This document shows positions 43,640 to 55,606 of a stretch of 64,000 bases of DNA, piece after piece. The stretch lies in assembly GCF_030052815.1 (NCBI RefSeq), contig NC_079498.1, forward strand, positions 74,200,992-74,264,991, written 5' to 3'. Numbering within the stretch: the first letter of the stretch is position 1; each line of letters starts with the position of its first letter. A program made the translations under genes and the position numbers. Below the pieces are notes generated by a model, which saw nothing but the letters and a program-made list of their open reading frames with translations, was not told the DNA's origin and did not search any database. Source of the stretch: Hevea brasiliensis (Eukaryota > Streptophyta > Magnoliopsida > Malpighiales > Euphorbiaceae).

Positions 43640-46600
43640 TGTAACACCCCTATTTATATAGCCTGGTATATTTCACTGTTCCGGAAACCGAAGTCGGTCC
43701 GGACAATTAAGGGGATTAGAACCACACTTAAGATGACTAGGGAAGCCATAAACACAAATAATTAGTAATTTTCAATTAGTTAAGTATAAATAAGAAAAAT
43801 AGAACATAAGAAGTTAAACGAGCCGAGAGTCATAGCGATGGGTGACCTTCTCGGGAAGGACTGCGAAGTCGATTTAAACTCAAATTTCGAACTATAAAAT
43901 GTGACGCTGCGGTCCTTAGGACTATTACGAAAATAGTGAAAAAGAGAAAATCACAAAAAAGAATTGTTAAGTAGGTCAAATAATTAGGTCAGGGATCCGA
44001 AAGAAATATTGAATTATTTGTAAATTGGATCGAACTGGCGAGGGGCAATTTGGTCAATTGACCCCGAGAGCTGACTCCTGACCTAACTGTCTAATAAAAT
44101 CAGAGAAAATAAAATTTCAGAGTCGGGAATTAAATTAAATAACTAATAGAAAAATAAATAAAAAAAAGAAAAGTTGAAAAATTTATGACATCATGTGGTG
44201 ACATAAGCATGATGCAATAAATTTTTATTTTTAAAATTTGAAATTTTGGATAATTTCTAACAATTAAAAGGCAAATTAAGAAAAGAGAAAAAATTTGGTC
44301 TTCCTTCCTATCTTCAAGCCGTCCACTCTCTCTCTCTCCCATCTCTTTCATTTCCTTCATGAAACCTCCATTGAACCCCACCTAAAGCTCTCTTAAACCC
44401 TAAATATTGCCATGAAATCCCAACATCCCTTAACTAAGACTTCTATTTGAGCTTTGATAAGAAGATTGGGGGTAAATAAATCAAGCAAAGTCAGAAGAAT
44501 TTGAGATATAAATTCTGCTCACTTAAGTTAAGCTAATCCAACCTTTCTTTTTAGTATACATGATGGATTTAGGGTAGAAATGGATGAGATTATATAAAGA
44601 AATTGGAAAAAATTGCATGATTAGGAAGAGAGGGAATTTCGGCCAGCATGTGTGGGGGTATGATTTGCATGGTTTGATTGAATTAGAGGGGAATATGAAC
44701 ATCAAGGAGTTGAATGATTATGGTTAAATGCTTTGAATTAGCTAAATGCAAATAATTGGTGAACTAGGGTTTTGGACACTTAGGGTTTAGGAGTAAAAAA
44801 TGTGAGAAATTGTGAAACGATGTGTTTGACCTAGTTTAAGGTGAGAAATGGTCATTTGTGACTAAATGAAGTGTGTTGGAAGTGCTGGAATTGAGTTTAA
44901 ATTCGAATTGAATGTGGTCATGCTGCAGGCAGCAGGACCAAGGTCCCTTTGAGGGACTAAAGCTGAAAATTTACAAGTCTAATTGGGAATGAAAATAGAC
45001 ACAAAATGACACAATTTTCATTTAGGAATCATGCCTAAAAAGTGATCAAAACCTAGTGAACAAATTGATCAAATCCAGATATTCTTAGTCTGACCTGTAC
45101 AAAATGAATAATGTTTATTCATTTGGCCATAAATTGAGCTAGATAGGTCTAAATAACTTGAAATTTTACAAGTGGATAGTTAAGATATAGACCTAAAACT
45201 TTTATAAGGAACACAAACTCAAATTATGCCACTAGCCAAGTCATTTGGCCACCCAAAGTTGGTAACCTAAAACTACTAGAACCAGAATTTGCCCAGAAAT
45301 CTGGGTTAAGTCCAATCCGGTAGCCATGATTCAAATGGCTATAACTTGAGCTACAAAAATCCAATTAGAGTGATCCATAAAGAAGAATAAATTTAAGACA
45401 ATAGGGAACATTTTCTATGAAAGAAGTTTTGCCAAATTCTAACAGAAAAATGACCAATGGAAGAGTGCAACTTAAGACACCAAAACTGAAAATTTGCAAA
45501 TTTGCCTAATAGACTTAGAATTTGAGTAAACAACCAAAACCAACAAATTTAGTGACCAAAATGTGGTGTGTGGGTGAAGTTGGAATTCCCATACCTATTA
45601 AGCCTTAGAAAGTCAACAAATTAACTTGAATAGTGTAGTGAATAGTAACCCCAAAACACAAAATTTAAAGAACGTCAAGTTTAGCACATGAAAGCTAGGT
45701 AAAAGTGAATTTAAATTTATTTTTGGATTTATGCTAAGTTATAGTACTGAAACACTGTAAACTATTATTTCAGTGGAAAAGAACACCGGGAAAGAACCTG
45801 AGGAATCGAGTTAAGGCCAAGAGGCGACTCGCTTAAGGTTTGTGCACAATGTATAATTTCTGTAAATTATCTTCTGCATATTTTTTTGAATAATTTGAAA
45901 TATTGAATTGTGATATCATTATGATGAAGTATTTATGATGCTTTGATTTAAATTGTTGAAAGTTATTTGTGTATATTTGAATTGTCAATGTTTAGTAAAT
46001 TGTTAAGATAAGTTTTGAAACCACAGTGTCAGGACCATATATTTGAACACCTCACTAGCATGACTAATGGGGGTAATCAGTTTCGAATTTTGATTCCTTC
46101 TCTGGCTGAAGTGTTGAGATGTGTGCCAGTAGGAGAAGAAATTGAATGGATATCCATATATTGAGCTAGCTAGCCTTGTGATGTGACTTCTCCTTAGCCT
46201 CTAGCTATTGAGATTATATTTGTTTCGAATGGCATGATATAACTGTGAGTTTTATGAAAGGTGTTTTGATACTTCGAAATGAAATTATTTGGATTAAAAT
46301 CTCATCATTCATGTTTTGTATTTAATTCTCATGTTCAGTCCAATTTTTGAATAAATATGATTTAAACTCTGCATAAAGATTATTTTAGTATGTTGTGCAC
46401 CACTGAGTCCTAGTACTCAGCGATGGCTGTTATTGCTGTCGCAGATATAGAGACTAGAAGAGCAGCAGAGTGAGCTGCTGAGGACAGAGGAGCTACCTGC
46501 TTTGAAGCTATCGGGTATAATTTATACCCTGACTGTAAATATTTATTTTGATGTATGTAATGCACGTAAATGTATGGACATGTAAAATTGGTCTTAAATT

Positions 46601-47162
46601 AGTCTTGAGTAGCTTGTATAAAGTTTGTAATAAATTTTAGTTTGGATTTTCCTAATGCAAATTTTTAGTATGATGTATATAAATTGTTTTATCTTTAATG
46701 AAATATAAATGGAAATATTTTATTTTAATTTGAATGAAATTGATTGATAGTATTTTAATGATTACTGAATTTTTGGAAATTGAGAAATGATGATTGTTGA
46801 ATTTTGAAACTTGAGAAATTGGTTGGGATTATTGTGGAGTTATTGAAATTGTTATGATAAATTATTAGAAGTGCTTTTTACAGGTATTTGAAGAACTGTT
46901 TTCTCAAAATACAGACGACACTCTGCTAAAATTTTTATAAAATTTACAGAAAAATAAAATGGGCCAAAAATTTTAATTAGTTTTCAACTTTGAATTAATG
47001 ATTTTAATACCTGTTAGAAAATGCTCACCACTTATAAAAGTAAGAAAATTATTGTAAAATTCCTTGTAGGGTAGTTAATGAGTTATCGGTAGGTGAAGTT
47101 CGGTAGTTGATTAGGTATTTTACGGGATAATGTTATGCCTTACAAAGGGGTAAGGTGTGACA
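43640..47162 (+). repeat. Tek-4 5' LTR (3523 bp)
   Basis: Starts TGTAACACCCCTATTTA and ends AAGGTGTGACA. A pyrimidine run (CTCTCTCTCTC, about 44327) is followed by the telo-box AAACCCTAA at 44395-44403. The two-hairpin block is at 46403-46442, and a TATAAAAG box at 47033-47040 lies near the end. Which box, if either, drives transcription is open. Confidence 0.93.
46403..46442 (+). other. Two-hairpin block in Tek-4 5' LTR
   Basis: Stem 1 CTGAGT/ACTCAG with a 6-nt loop. Stem 2 CGATGGC/GCTGTCG around a 7-nt loop, with two G-U pairs in the middle. It follows CACCA as in the other Tekay LTRs. Confidence 0.6.
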
Positions 47163-47170
47163 TGTTTTAG

Positions 47171-47183
47171 TGGTATCAGAGCA
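47171..47183 (+). other. Tek-4 primer binding site
   Basis: TGGTATCAGAGCA lies eight bases after the LTR. A leader of about 165 bases precedes the gag start. Confidence 0.88.
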
Positions 47184-47350
47184 AATTTTTGAAGTATGTT
47201 TTAACTTGAGAATTTGTGTCTTTCCTTGTTAAGTACAACTGCTCAATGTCCATATTTGTTACATACAGTGCATTACATCATAAATATGAATTAACGGAGG
47301 GAAATCTCCTTGTGTTATTTGTTCAGGAGATACCCTAACATCAGACTGAA

Positions 47351-47491
47351 ATGGAAGAAGGGGATCGCTCAGTTGAGCAATCTGTTGAAGCTGAGGCACA
47401 AGGGGAAGCCCCAGCTCTACAAAATGTCAGTGGATCAGTAGCACCAGCCCCACAAATGCCGCAGTTTCCTCCACAGTTCACACAGCAGATG
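47351..47491 (+). pseudogene. Tek-4 gag N-terminus, cut by Tek-5
   Basis: The ATG at 47351 opens MEEGDRSVEQSVEAEAQGEA, a Glu/Pro/Gln-rich head like those of the other Tekay gags, ending in a QFTQQM stretch at the Tek-5 target site. The frame continues at 51052 after skipping Tek-5 and one AGATG. Confidence 0.82.
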
Positions 47492-48532
47492 TGTAACACC
47501 CTCCCGGTAGCAACTCCGTACATTCTACTGTTTCGATGACCGGTGTCAGTCCGGACAGCTAGAACGTCCGGAAAAATATTTAAACTAAAGTGAGGAACCA
47601 TAATTAACTCAAATATTAATAAGAAAAATTTAGTAAAAATTTTAGAAATAAAATACAACCAAGTTAAACGAGCCGATGCCCAAGCGATGGGTAACCAGAG
47701 GTAAGTTGCGGTTCTCGCAACGAGGAGCCCTAGACCCGGGGGAAAAATTTTAAAATAATTTTTGGGACTCCAGAGAAGGGTTATTGAGGTTCCTATGGCA
47801 TTAGAATGCCAAGAAAATACCTAGAAAAAATTTTCAATCGGTACAGACAATTTTGACCCGTTAAGCCAAACGGAGGGCATTTTGGTCATTTCGCTTTCAG
47901 AGGTGATTTTTGGCCGACTTGTCCAGTTAAGTAAATAATTATTATGTCATAAAATATGAATTAATATTGATAAAAAATTAATTGAAAGTGAGTAGAGAAG
48001 AAGAGAAAAGAAAATACAATAAAATGCCAATTATGACATATTATGAGGTCATTTAAAATTGTCCACCAATCACAATTAAGTAACCATCAAATTAACTAAT
48101 AAAAAGAGTTAAAAGAGACCAAAGAATTAAAAAGCAAACAGCAGCCCTTCTTCTCCTTCAAAAACGTTTTTCACCTCCTCCCTCACTCCTCCATTAACAA
48201 ACTTTCTAAAGCTTCAATTTCCATGCTTTCCTCACCCCAAAACCCTAAGTCCCTTCACTAAAAACTTGTCTCTACCTCTTGGGAAGTGTTTGGCAGCCTA
48301 GAAAGGGAAAGAAAGTGAAGATTAACTTGGAAAAATTCTGCCCTACAAGAGGTTAGTGCACATATATACTTAAAACTCTTTAATCCCATGCTAGAGACTT
48401 GAAACAAGTATGAATTTGTAACTTAAATGAATAAAAGTTATGTGTATGTCCACCATGATTTTTGGCAGCCCTAAAGAAGGAACATGATTGAGTGTCTTGA
48501 TGGACTTAGAGTGAACTAGAGAGTATGTTTAA

Positions 48533-48556
48533 ATATATATATATATATATATATAT
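48533..48556. repeat. (AT)12 microsatellite in Tek-5
   Basis: Twelve AT units. Tek-2 does not have it at the matching place, so it arose or grew in this copy. Confidence 0.95.
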
Positions 48557-49814
48557 GTAAGGAATGAAAGTGATTAATTAAGGTAGTTGTGAAAATTTAT
48601 AATGGAAATTAGGGTTTTGAGGTGTGAAACTTGGATTTAGCTTATGAAATTGTGAAAGAACATTATAAGGGTCAATTAGTGACCATTTTAGGTAAGTTGA
48701 CCATAATTTGGACTGAAATGTAGCATGGCAAAGGGAATGAGTAGGCTGCCTTGTAAGTGCAGCAGGGTGACTGAAATTTCAGTCCACTTGGACTGCCATA
48801 TCTTGGGCTGTGTTGGTCCAATTGGTGTTTGGCCAATTGGACATGAAACTAGGCTTATAATGGCACATTTTTGCTGAAGAAACCATGCCCAAAAGACCAA
48901 AGCAAGTGGACCAAAAGTTGGCCCCAATCCGGATACCCTGCAACAGCACCTGCAGAAATGACCAAATGAACAGTAACTGTTCATTTGGCCATAACTCACT
49001 GTAGAGTTGGTCAATTGACCTGAAATTTTTACAGAAACAAGATATGATATAGAAAAACAACTTTCATGAAGAACATCACCCCAAATTATGCCATTAACCC
49101 ATTCAAAATATTGAACAAAGTTGAGTTATCAAACCTGCAACTCTGCAGATTTACATTTGAACAGTAATGTTTAGATGACTATAACTCCCTCTAGAAAACT
49201 CGGATTTAGGCGATTCTTGAACCGATGGAAACCTAAGGCATGGTAGAACATTTCATATGAAGAAAGTTAGACCAAATTATGAACTTAACTTGATCAAACT
49301 ACTGACCAAAGTTGGACCAAAATCTGCCAAAACCCAAAATTGCAGCATGAACAGTACACGTGAACAGTAAACTTATTTTGGCCATAACTTGAGCTACAAA
49401 ACTCCAAATGGAGTGATTCAAAAAACGAAATTCAACTAGACAAAATAAGGAACAACTTTCATGTTTACCATTTCCTCAAATTCCCACTGTAACAGTGCTT
49501 AATGGAATAATAAAGTTAAGCTTCAAAAACTAAAAATTTTGTTTCCCTTGGTTTAAGCCTAGAAATGGTAATGGTGATCACTTCCAACAAGTTTTAAATG
49601 AAAAATGTGGTAAATTTGAAGTGCCAAAGCCAATGTACCTACTTTCTATGCAAAAGTCAACTTTTTGTTTGACTAATGAAGTGAATAGTGACACCAAAAC
49701 TTGAAATTAAAAAATGTGAAACTTAAAAATGTAAAATGCCCTAGTAGGCCTAATGTGATTGGTTTGGATAGTTTGGCATGCCAATAGGGTATTGTTTTAG
49801 CAGTACTGCGAAAA

Positions 49815-49888
49815 GCTTTATGCCAGTATTCATGGCTTTATGCCTGCATTCATGGCTTTTATGCCCGTATTCATGGCTTTTATACCCG
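49815..49888 (+). repeat. 23-bp tandem repeat in Tek-5 LTR
   Basis: About three to four copies of a TATGCC..TATTCATGGCTTT unit. Tek-2 and Tek-3 have single, degenerate forms of this TTATGGCTTTTAGCC-like stretch, so this is a local expansion. Confidence 0.7.
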
Positions 49889-50294
49889 ATTATGTGATAT
49901 CATGGCTTTTTAGCCATACTGACTGCATACATGGTTGACGTTCTGCGTCCCATGGTATGACGGCCCGAGGCACCGCGGTGTCCAGTGCCAACGACCCGTT
50001 ATCCAGTCCAGTCGTCCAGTATAGGTTACTTGGGCATGGAAAAGTATAACTGTGATTGAACTGATTATTAAAGAAAATATGAAAATTAAGTATCAGGAAT
50101 GATTACAAAAATACAAAGAAGCTCAAGATCATGAAGAAAATAATTAACGAAATGCATGAAGAAGTTAACATCATAAAACATGATTAGCCCTCGACTAAGC
50201 AATAAGTTAATAATTATTCATCTCTTATGAACACAATAGCAAGGAAATTATTATTTTTATTTGCATATTATATTTTCTTGTATTATTGGCACCA

Positions 50295-50330
50295 CTAAGC
50301 TTTATGCTTAGCGCGTCGCTTTTGCAACGC
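50295..50330 (+). other. Two-hairpin block in Tek-5
   Basis: Stem 1 CTAAGC/GCTTAG with a 5-nt loop. Stem 2 GCGTCGC/GCAACGC around TTTT with one C-A mismatch, plus an outer C-G pair. Confidence 0.6.
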
Positions 50331-51046
50331 GTAGGTACTGAAGATTTGGACAGAGGGCCCAGTAGACCACAGATTCGGTAAGGCAGTTCACAGTTCTGCA
50401 TAGTGTCTGTGTCACCTCACCATCCACAGTGCATTGGTAGGACACTAGGTCCCATTTTGTATTTTGAGATTTTTGTAAATTTTGTAATTAAACTCTTATT
50501 TTATCATGTGTATTTGAAACAAATGTAATATAATTTTGTATTAATGTAAGTACTTGTAATTTGTGATTATAAATCACATGTGAGAATTTATTTATGATTT
50601 GAGTCTAATGATGATGTGAAATGAATGAATGACAAATAGAGGAGTTGTTAAGAAAATTGTGTTTGTGAAAGGAAAAGTGAATACATAACTGTGACTTGTA
50701 CATGATTATCACATGAGATGAATGATTGAGAAATGAATGGTGAAAAAAGTTGAGATTTTGATATTGAAGTTTAAGAGTGATGAGATGATTGAATGTGATC
50801 ATAGGAAGTGTTTTTCACAGGTTCCGAAGAAATGTTTTCTCTATTTTTAGCCGGTACTCTGCCGGATTTTCTATAAAATTCTCGGAACCTCAAATAAATT
50901 ATAATTTCGATAAATGGCTTAAATAAATTATATTTCACAAGTTATATTCAAAAGGAAGAATAATGAATTAAGATAAAATAGAGTGCTCGGTACACTGAGT
51001 GGCATAACTTGCTCGGCTACACTGTAGTCGGGTAAGGGGTGTCACA

Positions 51047-52154
51047 AGATGGCTGCGATGTTTCAATAAATGGCTGGGGGTATGCTTGCTCAAGCTCCAC
51101 CCCAAACACCTATGGTACAATCACTGCCTCCAACTAGACAATATGACAAGTTATTAAAGTATGGGGCTATAGAGTTTAAGGGTACAATGGACCCTTTAGA
51201 GGCAGAGCAATGGCTTGAAAGGATGGATAGAGTGTTTAAGAAGTTGCACTGCCCAGATGAGTTGAAGTTTGAATATTCTGTGTCACTATTACAAGGGGAT
51301 GCGTATGATTAGTGGAAGACCATTCCCCATAGCTTGGTTGAACCACCAGTATTGACCTGGGATGACTTCATTAGAGAATTCAAACAAAAATACGTCCCAA
51401 ATGCATATGTGGATCAAAAGTTGCAAGAATTTCTGAGTCTGAAGTAAGGGAGTAAATCAGTGGCAGAATATGAGAGGAAGTTCTCCCGCTTAAGCCATTA
51501 TGCTGGGAGTCTCCTTTCTACCAGCAAGGAAAGGTGCAAGAGATTTGAGACTGGTTTAAAGCCCAGTTTGAGGATGCAAGTTATGGGATTCAGACATAGC
51601 AACTTCTCAGAGCTCATCTCTCAAGCACTTGAGCTAGAAAGGATTGAATCAGAAGCAACACCTGTAAAAGAAAAATCAGAAAAAAGTTGAGAAATCAAAG
51701 AAATAAAAGGGAGAAAAGTCAGTAGAGCCAAGTTCTGGTGGTACTTCTGGGAAGAGAAAGAAATTTGGTGAACCAAGCAAAGGTCGAGGTGGAAGATTTG
51801 GAAGGGGCAGATTCTCTGGACAGAGACCCCCTAGGTCTAGTCAGTAGTCGAGCAGGGGTTCATATCCTGCTCGCCCCTGTGAGACTTGTGGCAAGATTCA
51901 TGGGGGAGAATGATATTGGACCACTGGAGCCTATTTTAACTGTGAAGGCAAAGGCCATCTTGCTAAAGACTAAACTAGTGCTCCGAGATATGGTCCAGCT
52001 CCTACGACTGCAGAAGGATTTATTCAGAGTCTTGCTTCCAGAAGTTCACAACTTGTTGGCAGAGGAAGAGGCAGAGGTAGAGGCACTGCTTCTGACAGTT
52101 AAGGTACGGTTGGTCAGTCAGCACAAGGAAGTGCTTCAGCCAGAGTTTACATGA
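51047..52154 (+). pseudogene. Tek-4 gag, main part
   Basis: Capsid core: KYGAIEFKGTMDPLEAEQWL, MDRVFKKLHCPDELKFEYSV, a Gln to TAG at about 51309, TWDDFIREFKQKYVPNAYV, EYERKFSRLSHYAG, ERCKRFETGLKPSLRMQV, LISQALELERIE. The basic linker and the zinc region follow in other frames: CETCGKIHGGE is kept, but the CCHC knuckle has lost its first Cys (now Tyr) and its last Cys (now a stop) near 51930-51954. Stops or shifts also lie near 51066, 51447, 51688 and 51846. Confidence 0.85.
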
Positions 52155-54010
52155 TGAGACAACGAGAAGAGGCTGAGACTTCTGATGTTGTAGCCGGTAC
52201 ATTTTCTATCTCTGATCAAGAAGTATTTGTGTTGTTTGATTCGGGTTCAACCCATTGATATGTTAGTGCTAGCATAGTCAGTTCATTTGCTGTTCCATGT
52301 GTCCAAATTGGTGTTGAAGTGCTAGTAACTATTTCGTTAAGACAAGAGGTCTGGGTCAATAGAATCTATAGAGACTGTCCTTTGGTGATCCAAGGACACA
52401 CTTTTCTATCGGATTTGATTGAAATTCCCTTCAGAGATTATGATATCATCTTGGGCATGGGTTGATTAGCTAGGCATCATGCCATGATTGACTGTAGACT
52501 GAAGACAGTCACTTTTGGTCTCCGATTTGGTAATACATGGGGATAGGCATTTACTGCCATCAAACATCATTTTGGCTGTACTAGCCAGAAGGATGATCAG
52601 AAAGGGGTGTGAAACATACTTAGTACATGTGATAGACACCCAAGTGGGGAGCCCAGCACTGAGGGACATCCCTATAATATGTGACTTTTCGGATGTGTTT
52701 CCTAATGAATTGTCAGGATTACCTCCAGAAAGAGAGGTGTAGTTTGAGATTGATGTTATGCCTGGTGTAGACCCAATCTCCATAATGCCATATAGAATGG
52801 CACCTATAGAATTGAAAGAGTTGAAAATGAAGTTGCAAGAGCTGCTTGACAAGGGCTTTATCTGCCCTAGTGTGTCACCTTCAGGAGCGCCAGTGTTGTT
52901 TGTTAAGAAGAAAGATGGCACTCTCCATTTATGTATTGATTATTGGCAGTTGAATAAGGTGACAATAAATAATAGATATCCATTGCCCCGCATTGATGAC
53001 TTGTTTGATCAGTTAAGGGGTGTAGTTGTGTTCTCCAAAATTGACCTGAGATCAGGTTATTATTAGCTGAAAGTACAAGAGCAGTGTGTTCCTAAAACTG
53101 CCTTTAGAACCCGCTATGGCCATTATGAGTTCTTGGTCATGCAATTCAGGTCAACTAATGCTCCGGCTGCTTTTATGGATTTGATGAACACTATCTTCAT
53201 ACCATACCTCGACCAGTTTGTTGTGGTATTCATAGATGATATATTGGTCTATTCGAGGAGTGTAGAAGAGCATGATAGACATCTGCGGATTGTATTACAG
53301 ACTTTGAGAGAGAAACAGCTATATGCCAAATTGTCGAAGTGTGAATTTTGGCTGAAGAAAATATCTTTCTTGGGACATGTAGTATTAGAAGAGGGCATCA
53401 AGGTAGATCCAAGTAAGATAGAAGCTGTCCTTAATTGGAGGCCACCTAGAAATATCAAGAAGATTCGTATTTTTCTGGGTTTAGTTGGATACTACCATCG
53501 ATTTGTGAAGGGATTCTCCATGTTGGCATCACCATTGACCAAGCTGCTTAGAAAAGATGTGAAATTTCAGTGGACAGATAAATGTCAACAGAGTTTTGAT
53601 GAATTGAAGAAATGTTTGACTGAAGCTTCAGTCCTGACTTTACCTACTCCGAGTAAAGAATACACAGTATATAGTGATGCTTCTCATAATGGATTAGGCT
53701 GTGTATTGATGCAAGATCAAAATGTCATTGCCTATGCATCACGCTAGCTAAAACCGCATGAGTGGAATTATCCGACACATGATTTGGAGCTTGCAGCTAT
53801 TGTGTTTGCTCTTAAGATCTGGAGGCACTATTTGTATGGGGAAAAGTGTTACATCTACACGGATCATAAGAGTTTGAAGTGTTTGGGCACTCAGAAAGAG
53901 TTGAATTTGAGATAGAAGAGATAGTTAGAGTTGATAAAAGACTATGATTATCTGATAGACTATCAGCTAGGGAAAGCTAATGTTGTGGCTAACGCCTTAA
54001 GTCACAAGAC
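52155..54010 (+). pseudogene. Tek-4 protease, reverse transcriptase and RNase H
   Basis: Protease: VLFDSGSTH with an intact D-S-G triad, then a stop at about 52257, and DIILGMG before a stop at about 52463. [59 protein letters not shown] with a Gln to TAG at about 53067, [13 protein letters not shown], and FIDD at 53229-53240. RNase [17 protein letters not shown], a Gln to TAG at about 53746, [24 protein letters not shown] sequence and YTDHKSL. Further Gln and Trp codons have become TAG near 53914 and 53923. The 204-codon stretch 53133-53747 covers the RT core. Confidence 0.9.
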
Positions 54011-55544
54011 AATGGCAAGTCTACGGGTTACTCCTTTATCTATGGTACATGAGTTGAGATCATTACATGCCAGCTTAGAGATTAATGATGAGGGGCAGAC
54101 AACAATTGCATGGCATGTATAGCCAGTATTGAGTGATCAGATCAGAATGGCTGCTCAGAATGATCAGAAGTATCAGAAGCTATTGGAAGAAGTCCAACAG
54201 GGCAAGAAACCAGATTTCTCAATCAGAAATGATGGTCTACTGCTACACCAGGGCAGAATATGTGTTCCTAATGATGTTGATTTGAGGCAGATCATATTGA
54301 AGGAAACACATGAGTCTCCTTTAGCCATGCACCCTGGTGGCACAAAAATGTATAGGGGGCTAAAGGAGCATTACTGGTGGATGGGTATGAAAAGAGACGT
54401 AGCAAAGTTTGTTTCCAAATGCCTAACTTATCAGCAAGTGAAGGCAGAGCATCAAGCACCCATTGGGTTGTTACATCCACTACCAGTACTAGAATAGAAA
54501 TGAAAGAGAATAACGATGGTTTTTGTGATGGGATTTCCGAGGACACAGAAGAGTCATGATGCAGTATGGATCATTGTTGATAGACTGACCAAGTCTGCTC
54601 ATTTTCTGCCAGTCCGGATGGACTACAGTTTAGAAAGATTGGCTAGGTTGTACATTGATGAAATTGTGAGACTACATGGAGTGCCGGTATCTATTGTATC
54701 AGACAGAGATCCTAGGTTCACTTCTAGATTTTGGGGCAGTCTTCAGAAAGCCCTAGGAACTAGATTGAACTTCAATACTGCATTCCACCCATAGACAGAT
54801 GGCCAGTCTGAGAGGGTAATTCAGATCTTAGAGTACATGCTACGGGCTTGTGTGATTGAATTTGAGGGCAGTTAGTACACACACTTGCCTTTGATTGAGT
54901 TTGCTTACAACAACAGCTACCAATCAAGCATTGGAATGCCTCCATATGAAGCTTTTTATGGCAGAAAATGTAGAACCCTGTTGTGTTAGGATGACGCGGG
55001 TGAAAAGAAGATGATTGGAGCCGAAAATGGTTAGCAAACTGAGGAGAAGATCAGGGTGATCAGAGATCGACTTAAGACTGCATCAGACTGTCAGAAGTCC
55101 TACATTGATTTAAAGAGAAGAGATATTGAGTATGCAATAGGTGAGAAAGTATTCCTCAAGGTTTCCCTTTGGAAGAGAATTATGAGATTTGGTAGAAAGG
55201 GGAAATTGAGTCCTCGTTTCATTGGGCCATATGAGGTTCTGGAAAGAGTGGGTCCTTTGGCATATCATTTGGCACTACCTCCAGAGTTGGAGAAGATACA
55301 TAATGTCTTCCATGTGTCCATGTTGATGAGGTATCGATCAGACCCATCTCATGTACTACCAGTAGAGGAAATTAAAGTGAATCCAGACCTCACATATGAG
55401 GAAGGACCCATAGAGATTCTGGCTTATGAGGTGAAGCAGCTATGGAACAAGCAAATACCGTTAGTGAAAGTGATGTGGAACCATCATTCGGGCCAGGAGG
55501 CTACTTGGGAACGAGAGGAGGACATGAGGAGACAACACCCATAG
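54011..55544 (+). pseudogene. Tek-4 integrase and chromodomain
   Basis: HHCC part: MHPGGTKMYRGLKEHYWWMG with CLTYQQVKAE, where the second Cys of CxxC is now Tyr. Core: the first Asp is lost (Val at about 54519), the second is kept in [14 protein letters not shown], and the Glu in TDGQSER is kept after a Gln to TAG at about 54792. There is no insert after this Glu; the frame goes straight on to LEYMLRACVIEFEG. Tail: FIGPYEVLERVGPLAYHLALP and HNVFHVSML, then chromodomain with EVKQLWNKQIPLVKVMW and EEDM. The last 162 codons are open. Confidence 0.88.
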
Positions 55545-55590
55545 CTATTCAGAGATTGATACTAGGTAAAATTTAGAGACGAAATTTATT

Positions 55591-55603
55591 TTAAGGGGGG
55601 GAG
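55591..55603 (+). other. Tek-4 polypurine tract
   Basis: AAGGGGGGGAGA lies a few bases before the 3' LTR start TGTAACACC. Confidence 0.8.
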
Positions 55604-55606
55604 AAT

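Larger units (their letters stand above)
47492..51046 (+). repeat. Tek-5: solo LTR (3555 bp) with AGATG duplication
   Basis: Starts TGTAACACCCTCCCGG and ends GGGGTGTCACA, flanked by AGATG at 47487-47491 and 51047-51051. It belongs to the Tek-2 LTR family and has the telo-box (48240-48248), a TA microsatellite, a short 23-bp tandem repeat and the two-hairpin block. With no internal region, it is the product of recombination between two LTRs. It is the deepest layer of the nest. Confidence 0.95.

Noticed and set aside
44395..44403. Interstitial telomere repeat
   Set aside because: Only a single AAACCCTAA is present, not an array.
48533..48556. Satellite or centromere repeat
   Set aside because: A single short AT microsatellite within a solo LTR; no satellite array is seen anywhere in the window.
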